In this document: piece after piece, positions 1-6,343 of the stretch
Layout: every line of letters starts with the position of its first letter
Numbering within the stretch: the first letter of the stretch is position 1
DNA from: JAQIBY01 sp046546095
GTDB lineage: Bacteria; Bacteroidota; Bacteroidia; Bacteroidales; ML635J-15
NCBI GenBank assembly: GCA_046546095.1
Contig: JBKGYK010000069.1
Span: 1 to 17,951 of the forward strand
DNA: 17,951 nucleotides
Reading direction: 5' to 3'
Program-made: the position numbers and the translations under genes
The notes under the pieces: model-generated
What the model was told of the DNA's origin: nothing
Seen by the model: only the letters and a program-made list of their open reading frames with translations
The model's database searches: none

Positions 1-151
1 TACAAAGACAAAATTATTGCTATTATCTTGCAGGAATTATACGACAAGCCCCCCCCTCCTACATAGTACTCATAATAAAATACCCAAAATGCCGTGGTGG
101 TATATGCGTGGCTTTTGTTTGTTTAGGCTTGTAGTATGTGGCATGAAAAGC

Positions 152-186
152 AAAAACCCGGCCTGCTAATAGCAAACCGGGTTTTG
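152..186 (-). terminator. Rho-independent terminator of tRNA-Cys
   Basis: An inverted repeat AAAACCCGG (153-161) and CCGGGTTTT (177-185) encloses a 15-nt loop, which itself contains a small TGCT/AGCA pair. Read on the minus strand, the GC-rich stem ends in a T run and lies 7 nt beyond the tRNA 3' end, as expected for its terminator. The A/T flanks are symmetric, so it may also work for transcripts entering from the left. Confidence 0.8.
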
Positions 187-192
187 ATTTTG

Positions 193-263
193 AGGTACCT
201 GGCGGAGTCGAACCGCCGTACATGGTTTTGCAGACCACTGCCTAACCACTCGGCCAAGGTACC
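193..263 (-). tRNA. tRNA-Cys (anticodon GCA)
   Basis: The minus strand folds as a complete 71-nt cloverleaf. The acceptor stem is GGTACCT with AGGTACC. The D arm contains GAGTGGTTA. The anticodon stem GTGGT/ACCAT carries loop CTGCAAA with anticodon GCA. The T stem GGCGG/CCGCC encloses TTCGACT. The discriminator base is U73, the known main identity base for cysteinyl-tRNA synthetase, which supports the Cys assignment. The CCA tail is not encoded, so it must be added by tRNA nucleotidyltransferase. The gene has its own promoter overlapping the end of the upstream cysteine-rich gene and its own terminator. Confidence 0.97.
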
Positions 264-279
264 CTTTGGTCAGGATGTG

Positions 280-311
280 CAAAAGTAAAAAAACTTTTAT
301 TGATTACCAAG
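280..311 (-). promoter_or_regulatory. Bacteroidota-type promoter of tRNA-Cys
   Basis: On the minus strand, TACTTTTG (280-287) matches the Bacteroidota -7 element TAnnTTTG exactly. CTTG (308-311), one base off the -33 element TTTG, lies 20 nt upstream. The predicted start falls about 10 nt before the mature tRNA 5' end. The -33 element lies within the last codons of the neighbouring cysteine-rich gene. Confidence 0.65.
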
Positions 312-506
312 AAATTTTGCGCCCAGCTCCTGAAAACAGGATTCACACAGGCAGGTTTTGTACGTTTGCTGAAGTTCCGCTTTTAAATCCTCAGACACCT
401 GCCAGTCCATACACCAACAGCTTTCGTCACCTGCGCAGGTAAACTTCCGGCCGCAGCGGGGGCAGGTTTTTTCTGCCGCTTGCTGATTATTCTTCAAGTG
501 TGACAC
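297..506 (-). CDS. Small cysteine-rich CWC-family protein
   Basis: This 69-residue protein has eight cysteines: CPRCG (C15, C18), C24, a C-W-C triplet (C30, C32), and C52, C54, C57 near the end. The arrangement, with the diagnostic ESCWC, fits the Cys_rich_CWC family of small bacterial proteins of unknown function. Paired CxxC and CxC motifs suggest a structural zinc or other metal site; that is inference. There is no signal peptide or membrane segment, so it is probably cytosolic. It starts at GTG and overlaps the end of folB by 20 nt, so the two are probably co-transcribed and translationally coupled. An in-frame TTG at codon 4 is a weaker alternative start. Its stop-proximal part overlaps the tRNA-Cys promoter. 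Confidence 0.8.
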   Translation of the reverse strand: MSHLKNNQQAAEKTCPRCGRKFTCAGDESCWCMDWQVSEDLKAELQQTYKTCLCESCFQELGAKFLGNQ

Positions 507-840
507 TGACCGATCGGATTTGTCCCCCCATGGGAGGGTTCATTTTACTGATTTTGATGCGCAGCTTGTCTATGCCGTCAAATTCATCATACAGCTTGTT
601 GATGATGCGTCGACCGATGTTTTCCAGCAGATGAGACTTCTCCTCTTCCATCTCAGTGGTGATCAAAGCATACACTTTCTGATAGTTCAGCGCGTCTTCA
701 ATCCTGTCAGATTGTTCAGCCTTGCTTGTATCAGTTGTAATGCAAATGTCCAGCAAAAAACGATTACCCACGTAGCGTTCTTCTTCGTAATGCCCGTGAT
801 AGGCATAAAACTCCATGCCTTCAATTTCAATTTGTCCCAT
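487..840 (-). CDS. folB: Dihydroneopterin aldolase (folate biosynthesis)
   Basis: The enzyme converts 7,8-dihydroneopterin to 6-hydroxymethyl-dihydropterin and glycolaldehyde in cytosolic folate synthesis. The 117-residue length is normal for this family of small multimeric proteins. Visible motifs are EFYAYHGHYEEE near the N-terminus (catalytic-type Glu about residue 21), ALNYQ (Y53), LLENIGRRI (E73, the pterin-anchoring Glu) and SKMNPPMGG (K99, the catalytic-type Lys). These align with Glu22, Tyr54, Glu74 and Lys100 of the S. aureus enzyme as I recall it. The gene is read away from glnS, and its 3' end overlaps the cysteine-rich CWC gene. No second folate gene is visible nearby. Confidence 0.95.
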   Translation of the reverse strand: MGQIEIEGMEFYAYHGHYEEERYVGNRFLLDICITTDTSKAEQSDRIEDALNYQKVYALITTEMEEEKSHLLENIGRRIINKLYDEFDGIDKLRIKISKMNPPMGGQIRSVSVTLEE

Positions 841-899
841 AATTCAGCAATTTTTGCGAATTTAATACCCTTTCTCTTCTTTACAACAATAATTCGGCT

Positions 900-907
900 T
901 ATTTTTG
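900..907 (+). promoter_or_regulatory. Candidate -7 element upstream of glnS
   Basis: TATTTTTG matches the Bacteroidota -7 consensus TAnnTTTG and lies 23 nt before the glnS ATG, inside the folB-glnS divergent spacer. No clear -33 TTTG is present at the usual distance, so the call rests on one element. Confidence 0.4.
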
Positions 908-930
908 TTCCGACGATAACACAATTTATT

Positions 931-2628
931 ATGACACAGCATAAGGAAACTGAAGAAAACAAAGCAGGAAATTTTATCACGCAGATTATTGAAGATGATC
1001 TGAAAAGCGGTAAGCATGACAGCATTTACACGAGGTTCCCGCCCGAACCCAACGGCTATCTCCACATTGGTCATGCCAAAGCCATTTTTCTGAGTTTTGG
1101 CATCAAAGAAAAATACAATGGTAAATGCAACCTGCGTTTTGACGATACCAATCCCGTAAAGGAAGAAGAAGAATACGTTGAAAGCATAAAAAAAGATGTT
1201 TCCTGGCTGGGTTTTGAATGGGATAAACTGTGTTATGCTTCCGATTATTTTGATCAGTTGTACGACTGGGCTGTAATGCTGATAAAGGCAGGCAATGCTT
1301 ATGTGGATGAACAATCCGGTGACGAAATATCGCGGCAACGCACCACGCCAAAAGAAGCCGGCATAAAATCCCCTTACCGGGATCGCCCGGTTGAAGAAAG
1401 CCTGCGCCTGTTTAAAGGCATGAAAAACGGTGAATACGACGAGGGAAGCATGGTGTTGCGTGCCAAAATTGATATGGATTCGCCCAACATGCACATGCGC
1501 GACCCTGTGATGTACCGCATTCTCAAAAAATCACATCACCGTACCGCTGACAAATGGAATATTTACCCCAATTACGACTGGGCACACGGTCAGTCCGATT
1601 ACATCGAAGGCATTACTCATTCGCTTTGTACACTGGAATTTGAAGTGCACCGGCCTCTTTATAACTGGTTTCTCGACCAGATTACAGATGAAAATGAGCC
1701 CCGCCCCCGGCAGATTGAATTTGCCCGTCTCAACCTGACCTACACCGTGATGAGCAAACGTAAACTGATGGAACTGGTGGAGGGCAACTATGTTAAAAGC
1801 TGGGATGACCCCCGCATGCCTACCATCTCCGGTCTTCGCAGGCGCGGTTTTACTCCGGGGTCTTTGAAATTGTTTTCCGAACGCGTAGGTCTGGCCAAAC
1901 GGGAAAATACCATAGACGTCGGTTTGCTGGAATGGGCAGTCCGCGAAGACCTGAACAAAATCGCCGAACGCCGGCTGGCTGTGATGGACCCGCTGAAAGT
2001 GGTCATTACGAATTACCCCAAAGGACAGATTGAAGATATGGAAGGCGTTAACAACCCGGAGGATGAAAGCGCCGGTAAACGGACTATACCATTTGGCCGT
2101 GAGCTGTATATTGAGAAAAAGGATTTTATGGAAGATCCGCCACGGAAATTCTTCCGCCTGGCACCCGGCCGTGAAGTCCGCCTGCGTTACGGGTATTTCA
2201 TTACCTGTCAGGATGTGATTAAGGATGATGATGGTGAAATTAAAGAAATTCATTGCACATACGATCCCGAAACACGTGGCGGTCAGTCGCCCGACGGCAG
2301 AAAAGTGAAAGGCACCATTCACTGGGTAGCCAAAGAAACAGCTCTGCCTGTGGAAATTCGTGAATACGACCGTCTGTTTGATGTGGAAGATCCCACCGAT
2401 GTGCCGGAAAATGGTGATTTCAAAGCGAACCTCAATCCGGAATCCCTGCGTACACTCACCGCTTATGCTGAACCTTCCCTGAAATATGCAGAGGTTGGCA
2501 AACATTTCCAGTTTGAGCGTACAGGCTATTATTGCGTTGATCCGGACAGCACAAAGGAAAAGCTGGTATTCAACCGAACCGTAGCTTTGCGCGATTCATG
2601 GTCGAAAAATAAATCCAAAAAAAAGTAA
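931..2628 (+). CDS. glnS: Glutaminyl-tRNA synthetase
   Basis: This class I aminoacyl-tRNA synthetase charges tRNA-Gln with glutamine in the cytosol. From the ATG at 931 the protein has 565 residues, close to the roughly 555 of E. coli GlnRS. The HIGH-type motif is in PPEPNGYLHIGHAK (H45-I-G-H48). The KMSKS-type motif is YTVMSKRKL (M274-S-K276). The N-terminal extension is short and the C-terminal anticodon-binding beta-barrel region is full length, ending in a lysine-rich tail. The frame stays open upstream to 520, but that part is antisense to folB and has no family similarity; ATG 931 leaves the usual short lead before the Rossmann fold. coaD begins one base after the stop, so both are probably one transcript. 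Confidence 0.97.
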   Translation: MTQHKETEENKAGNFITQIIEDDLKSGKHDSIYTRFPPEPNGYLHIGHAKAIFLSFGIKEKYNGKCNLRFDDTNPVKEEEEYVESIKKDVSWLGFEWDKLCYASDYFDQLYDWAVMLIKAGNAYVDEQSGDEISRQRTTPKEAGIKSPYRDRPVEESLRLFKGMKNGEYDEGSMVLRAKIDMDSPNMHMRDPVMYRILKKSHHRTADKWNIYPNYDWAHGQSDYIEGITHSLCTLEFEVHRPLYNWFLDQITDENEPRPRQIEFARLNLTYTVMSKRKLMELVEGNYVKSWDDPRMPTISGLRRRGFTPGSLKLFSERVGLAKRENTIDVGLLEWAVREDLNKIAERRLAVMDPLKVVITNYPKGQIEDMEGVNNPEDESAGKRTIPFGRELYIEKKDFMEDPPRKFFRLAPGREVRLRYGYFITCQDVIKDDDGEIKEIHCTYDPETRGGQSPDGRKVKGTIHWVAKETALPVEIREYDRLFDVEDPTDVPENGDFKANLNPESLRTLTAYAEPSLKYAEVGKHFQFERTGYYCVDPDSTKEKLVFNRTVALRDSWSKNKSKKK

Positions 2629-2629
2629 A

Positions 2630-3094
2630 ATGAAAAAAACAGCCCTCTTTCCCGGTTCCTTTGACCCCTTTACCGTAGGACACGAATCCATTGTTCAGCG
2701 GGCTTTGCCTTTATTTGACAAAATCGTTATTGGTGTTGGTGATAATCACGCCAAAGGCAGCTTCTTTCCCCTTGAAAAACGCTTGAAGTGGATCAAAACC
2801 CTGTATCGCGATGAAGCAAAAATAGATGTACAGGTGTACGAAGGCCTCACGGTTGATTTCTGTGAACAGGTGGGTGCTCAGTTTCTGCTTCGGGGATTGC
2901 GTACCTCTGCAGACTTTGAGTTTGAGAGGGCCATCGGGCAAACCAACAAAATGCTCAACAATGGCATCGAAACCGTTTTTCTGCTGACACATCCTGAACA
3001 CACCTTTATTTCCAGTTCCATTGTGAAAGATGTGTATAAAAACGGTGGTGATATCTCCGGTTTTTTACCCAAAGGGATGAAGCTGGATATCTGA
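2630..3094 (+). CDS. coaD: Phosphopantetheine adenylyltransferase
   Basis: The enzyme transfers AMP from ATP to 4'-phosphopantetheine, giving dephospho-CoA, the penultimate step of CoA synthesis. The 154-residue protein is of normal length for the bacterial hexameric enzyme. It shows the nucleotidyltransferase motif PGSFDPFTVGH (T15-x-x-H18), LLRGLR with R88 and R91, and the C-terminal ISSSIVK (127-133), equivalent to the ISSTxVR signature that contacts ATP. The ATG is one base after the glnS stop, implying translational coupling. The gene converges on rpiB across a 58-nt spacer in which I find no convincing terminator. Confidence 0.96.
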   Translation: MKKTALFPGSFDPFTVGHESIVQRALPLFDKIVIGVGDNHAKGSFFPLEKRLKWIKTLYRDEAKIDVQVYEGLTVDFCEQVGAQFLLRGLRTSADFEFERAIGQTNKMLNNGIETVFLLTHPEHTFISSSIVKDVYKNGGDISGFLPKGMKLDI

Positions 3095-3152
3095 CATTTA
3101 AACTTTTACGGCAGTTTCGCCCTGAAAGGTTCCTGTAAAGGAAAAAATCAGT

Positions 3153-3593
3153 CTACTTTACCGGTATTTTGTCAATCCGTCGTTGGTGTCGTCCTCCTTC
3201 AAACCCGCTGTTCAGAAATGTTTTTGCAATACCAAGCCCTTTTTCTTCCGAAACAAAGCGTGCAGGAATGGAACAAACGTTGGCGTTGTTGTGCTGACGA
3301 GCCAGAGCGGCCAGCTCTTCTTCCCAGCAGAGGGCTGAACGAATACCCTGGTGTTTGTTGGCTGTCATGCTGATACCGTTGCCGCTTCCGCAAAAGCTAA
3401 ATCCCAAATCGCTATCACCGGATTCAACGCTTTGGGCCAATGGATGAGCATAATCCGGATAATCAGTGCTTTCCTCTGAATGGGTCCCGAAATCTTTCAC
3501 CTCATATCCCTCATCTTTCAGATACTGTTTAATCCGTTCTTTAAGTTGGAAACCGGCATGATCAGCTGCCACTGCTATTGTTTGCTTTGTCAT
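3153..3593 (-). CDS. rpiB: Ribose-5-phosphate isomerase B
   Basis: The enzyme interconverts ribose 5-phosphate and ribulose 5-phosphate in the non-oxidative pentose phosphate pathway. The 146-residue protein has the RpiB/LacAB hallmarks: AADHAG near the N-terminus (D11-H12), TDYPDYAHP (42-51), CGSGNGISM with the catalytic-type C68, and RHQRRIDKI near the C-terminus. It stands alone on the minus strand, convergent with coaD and divergent from kdsB, whose start is 109 nt away. RpiB supplies the pentose-phosphate pool from which Kdo precursors also derive, so lying beside kdsB is metabolically sensible but not proof of linkage. Some family members act on allose 6-phosphate, which sequence alone does not exclude. 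Confidence 0.94.
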   Translation of the reverse strand: MTKQTIAVAADHAGFQLKERIKQYLKDEGYEVKDFGTHSEESTDYPDYAHPLAQSVESGDSDLGFSFCGSGNGISMTANKHQGIRSALCWEEELAALARQHNNANVCSIPARFVSEEKGLGIAKTFLNSGFEGGRHQRRIDKIPVK

Positions 3594-3702
3594 AATTCAT
3601 TGATTATCTGATTCAACATTGGCGGTATATGCTTACCAACATCACCGCATTTAAAAACCTGAAAATACGAAAAATTGTTTAATTTAGTGCCAAATTATAC
3701 GT

Positions 3703-4452
3703 ATGAGTTTTATTGCAATTATACCGGCCCGGTATGGATCGACACGTTTTCCGGGAAAACCCCTGGCTGAAATCAATGGAAAAACCATGATACAGAGGGT
3801 TTTTGAACAGGCATCAAAGAGCTTTGAAACGGTTTATATCGCTACTGATGATAAGCGCATAGCTAAAAATATCGAAGGTTTTGGTGGCAAATATATCATG
3901 ACATCAAGACGACACAAAAGTGGCACAGACAGACTGGCCGAAGCTATAGAAAAAATCAGGGAGCTGGAAGGAAAGGATTTTGAGGTGGTGGTCAATGTGC
4001 AGGGAGATGAACCCTTCGTGCAGCCCGAACAATTTGATCAAATTAAAAAACCATTCAGATACAAACGCACCCAAATTGCTACCCTGGCAAAGCCGATCAT
4101 CAATCAGGAAGACATTTTTAATCCCAACAAGCCAAAAGTTATATTCAACCGTAAAAAAGAGGCCATTTATTTTTCCCGTTCTCCCATACCTTTTGTTCGG
4201 GGAAAACGTGAGCAAAAATGGATATTTCAGCACCAGTTTTACAAACACATCGGATTGTATGCCTATCGCTATAAGGTGTTGAAAGAAATTGCCGCTCTGG
4301 AGCGTACGCCGCTTGAGATTGCAGAATCTCTGGAGCAGTTGCGCTGGATAGAAAACGGGTATAAAATCAGAGTAGAGCTAACCGAACACGAGGCCGTATC
4401 AATTGATACGAAAAAAGATCTGGAACGCCTGGAACATATTGGACTGATTTAA
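3703..4452 (+). CDS. kdsB: CMP-Kdo synthetase
   Basis: 3-deoxy-manno-octulosonate cytidylyltransferase activates Kdo with CTP to CMP-Kdo, the donor for the inner core of lipopolysaccharide. The 249-residue length is standard. Motifs are IPARYGSTRFPGKPLA (residues 7-22, nucleotide-binding loop) and VQGDEPFV (99-106, with metal-binding-type D102). SIDTKKDLER near the C-terminus is also typical of the family. The enzyme is cytosolic and marks this organism as making Kdo-containing LPS. It is the first gene of a tight unit: a glycosyltransferase starts one base after its stop. A TAATTTAG at 3680-3687 resembles the -7 element with one mismatch; I do not call it as a promoter. Confidence 0.96.
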   Translation: MSFIAIIPARYGSTRFPGKPLAEINGKTMIQRVFEQASKSFETVYIATDDKRIAKNIEGFGGKYIMTSRRHKSGTDRLAEAIEKIRELEGKDFEVVVNVQGDEPFVQPEQFDQIKKPFRYKRTQIATLAKPIINQEDIFNPNKPKVIFNRKKEAIYFSRSPIPFVRGKREQKWIFQHQFYKHIGLYAYRYKVLKEIAALERTPLEIAESLEQLRWIENGYKIRVELTEHEAVSIDTKKDLERLEHIGLI

Positions 4453-4453
4453 G

Positions 4454-5590
4454 ATGCGCATTGCTGTAAATACACGATTACTTCTGAAAGACAAGCTGGA
4501 AGGCATTGGCTGGTTTTCTTACGAAAGCCTGAAACGTATAGTGCATGCCCACCCTGAGCATGAGTTCATTTTCATTTTCGACCGGCCCTATTCCGATGAT
4601 TTTATTTTTGCTGCCAATGTGACTCCGGTTGTGGTTCGTCCGCCGGCACGGCACCCGTTTTTATGGTGGATATGGCTTGAAATAAGCCTTCCACGAGTGT
4701 TGAAAAAGTACAAAGCGGATGTTTTTGTCAGCCCTGACGGATTTTTATCATTGCGGTCGGATGTACCGGCGGTACCGGTGATACATGATTTAAACTTTGA
4801 GCATTATCCACAGCAATTACCCCGGCTGGTGCGCTGGTTTTACCGGAAATATTTTCCGAAATATGCCCGTAAAGCCTGCCGCATCGGAACAGTATCGGAA
4901 TATTCCCGGCAGGATATTGCGAAAACATATGAAATTGACCCCGAAACGATAGATGTGTATTATAACGGCATCAACGCGCTTTACCAACCGTCCAGTGAAG
5001 GAAAAAAGCAATCGGTGCGTAAAGACATAAGTGGTAGGCAGCCTTATTTTGTGTTTGTGGGTGCGCTTAACCCCAGGAAAAATGTACCCGGTTTGCTCAA
5101 AGCATTTGAACACTTCAGAGAACAGACAAGACACGACCATAAGCTGGTGGTGGTTGGTGATGCCATGCACAAAACATCAGCCTTAAAAAATCAACTTAAC
5201 TCTATGCGTCACAATAAAGATGTGATCTTTACCGGTCGTTTGCCTGCGCAGGAACTTAGCGGCGTGTTGGGAGCAGCCGAAGCCATGGTGTTTGTGCCGT
5301 ATTTCGAAGGGTTTGGGATTCCTGTGGTAGAGGCTATGGCAGCAGGTGTTCCTCTGGTTTGCAGTAAGTCAGCATCTTTACCCGAAGTGGCGGGAGAGGC
5401 GGCCATTCTGGTTGATCCCGATAATCACACAGAGATTGCTGAAGCCATGCAGAAAATTGTTGAGGATACAGACCTCAGACAGCGGCTTATTAATAAAGGG
5501 CACAAGCAAAAAATGAAATTCAGTTGGGATAAAACAGCAGAACGATTCTGGAACACCATAGAAACCTGTTTGTATGCTGGTAAGCAATGA
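4454..5590 (+). CDS. GT4-type glycosyltransferase
   Basis: This 378-residue GT-B fold glycosyltransferase resembles family GT4. The C-terminal nucleotide-sugar domain carries FVFVGALNPRKN (about 200-210), VFTGRLP, and the EX7E motif in EGFGIPVVE (E285 to E293), followed by EAMAAGVPLVCS and SLPEVAGEAA. The N-terminal acceptor domain contains PVIHDLNFEHYP and GTVSEYSRQDI. No membrane segment is obvious, so it is probably cytosolic or peripherally bound. Donor and acceptor cannot be read from sequence. Its place one base after kdsB suggests a role in LPS core or other surface glycan. Its last 17 nt overlap rnhB. Confidence 0.88.
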   Translation: MRIAVNTRLLLKDKLEGIGWFSYESLKRIVHAHPEHEFIFIFDRPYSDDFIFAANVTPVVVRPPARHPFLWWIWLEISLPRVLKKYKADVFVSPDGFLSLRSDVPAVPVIHDLNFEHYPQQLPRLVRWFYRKYFPKYARKACRIGTVSEYSRQDIAKTYEIDPETIDVYYNGINALYQPSSEGKKQSVRKDISGRQPYFVFVGALNPRKNVPGLLKAFEHFREQTRHDHKLVVVGDAMHKTSALKNQLNSMRHNKDVIFTGRLPAQELSGVLGAAEAMVFVPYFEGFGIPVVEAMAAGVPLVCSKSASLPEVAGEAAILVDPDNHTEIAEAMQKIVEDTDLRQRLINKGHKQKMKFSWDKTAERFWNTIETCLYAGKQ

Positions 5591-6185
5591 CAATCAATTT
5601 GACGGAAAACTGACAGCCGGCTGCGATGAATCAGGCAGAGGATGCCTGGCCGGTCCGGTGTTTGCGGCGGCTGTTATCCTGCCGGATGATTACGCCAGTG
5701 AATTTCTGAACGATTCAAAGCAGTTGAGTGAAACCAAACGATTGCAGTTGCGTCCTGAAATAGAAAATGAAGCTGTGGCCTGGGCTGTAGCTTCTGTATC
5801 ACCACAGGAAATTGATGATATCAACATTCTGCATGCATCAATAAAAGCTATGCACATGGCTCTTGAGCAGTTAACATCTGTACCCGAAGCCCTGCTGATC
5901 GATGGGAACCGGTTTAACCCCTGGCGCGATAAACCATTCCGTTGCGTGGTTGGAGGTGATGGTAAAATCGCCAGCATTGCTGCTGCAAGCATCCTGGCAA
6001 AAACCTACCGCGATGAATACATGGTCAGATTGCATGATGATTATCCTCAATACGCCTGGAACAAAAACAAAGGCTATCCAACCAGGCTCCACCGTAAAGC
6101 AATTGACATATCCGGGGTAAGTCCTCATCACCGACGCAGTTTTCGCCTGACCGATACACAGGCCAGAATTGACTTTCCCGAGTAG
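5574..6185 (+). CDS. rnhB: Ribonuclease HII
   Basis: RNase HII cleaves 5' of single ribonucleotides embedded in duplex DNA and starts ribonucleotide excision repair. The 203-residue protein is of normal length. It has the DEDD-type catalytic acids: D18 and E19 in GCDESGRG, D110 in LIDGN, and D129 in VGGDGK, followed by ASILAKTYRD and the conserved HKGYPT-like stretch NKNKGYPT. The start at 5574 overlaps the glycosyltransferase by 17 nt and is the only start leaving the N-terminus intact. The gene appears to depend on the upstream transcript. A weak GACAAAT/ATTTGTC inverted repeat 10 nt downstream could end it, but the evidence is thin. Confidence 0.96.
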   Translation: MLVSNDNQFDGKLTAGCDESGRGCLAGPVFAAAVILPDDYASEFLNDSKQLSETKRLQLRPEIENEAVAWAVASVSPQEIDDINILHASIKAMHMALEQLTSVPEALLIDGNRFNPWRDKPFRCVVGGDGKIASIAAASILAKTYRDEYMVRLHDDYPQYAWNKNKGYPTRLHRKAIDISGVSPHHRRSFRLTDTQARIDFPE

Positions 6186-6300
6186 ATTTTTACAGACAAA
6201 TTTACTGCAAGCATCACATCTTATTTGTCGTTTTTGAAATCATCCATAAATTTTACGAAAATCTAACATACTTTTAAGCTTTAATTTAAAAGACTTTACC

Positions 6301-6308
6301 TACCTTTG
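6301..6308 (+). promoter_or_regulatory. -7 promoter element of the EF-G gene
   Basis: TACCTTTG, followed by C, is the commonest form of the Bacteroidota -7 element and lies 35 nt before the EF-G ATG. The upstream region is very AT-rich, but no exact TTTG is found at the -33 spacing. The gene also has its own terminator, which fits a one-gene unit. Confidence 0.6.
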
Positions 6309-6343
6309 CGGCCTCAATTTTTTAAAACACTGGAAACTATTTT

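Noticed and set aside
49..56. Run of eight C residues near the left edge
   Set aside because: A short homopolymer in a gene-free stretch; no repeat, promoter or structure around it explains it, and it may vary with sequencing.
520..930. Open upstream extension of the glnS frame, adding about 137 residues
   Set aside because: It is antisense to folB, shows no family-like sequence, and ATG 931 gives the normal GlnRS length just after a -7 element.
1531..2505. Long antisense frame (324 codons) inside glnS
   Set aside because: It mirrors the codon pattern of the real gene; the product is Phe/His/Val-rich with no recognisable domain or start context.
3095..3152. Possible bidirectional terminator between convergent coaD and rpiB
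   Set aside because: Only a 4-bp TTCC/GGAA pair is visible and there is no proper T tract; nothing supportable.
3680..3687. TAATTTAG as the kdsB -7 element
   Set aside because: One mismatch in the conserved TTTG and no -33 match; the spacer is AT-rich, so such matches are expected by chance.
6195..6229. GACAAAT/ATTTGTC inverted repeat after rnhB followed by GTTTTT
   Set aside because: The stem is only 7 bp, AT-rich, with a 21-nt loop; too weak to call as a terminator.
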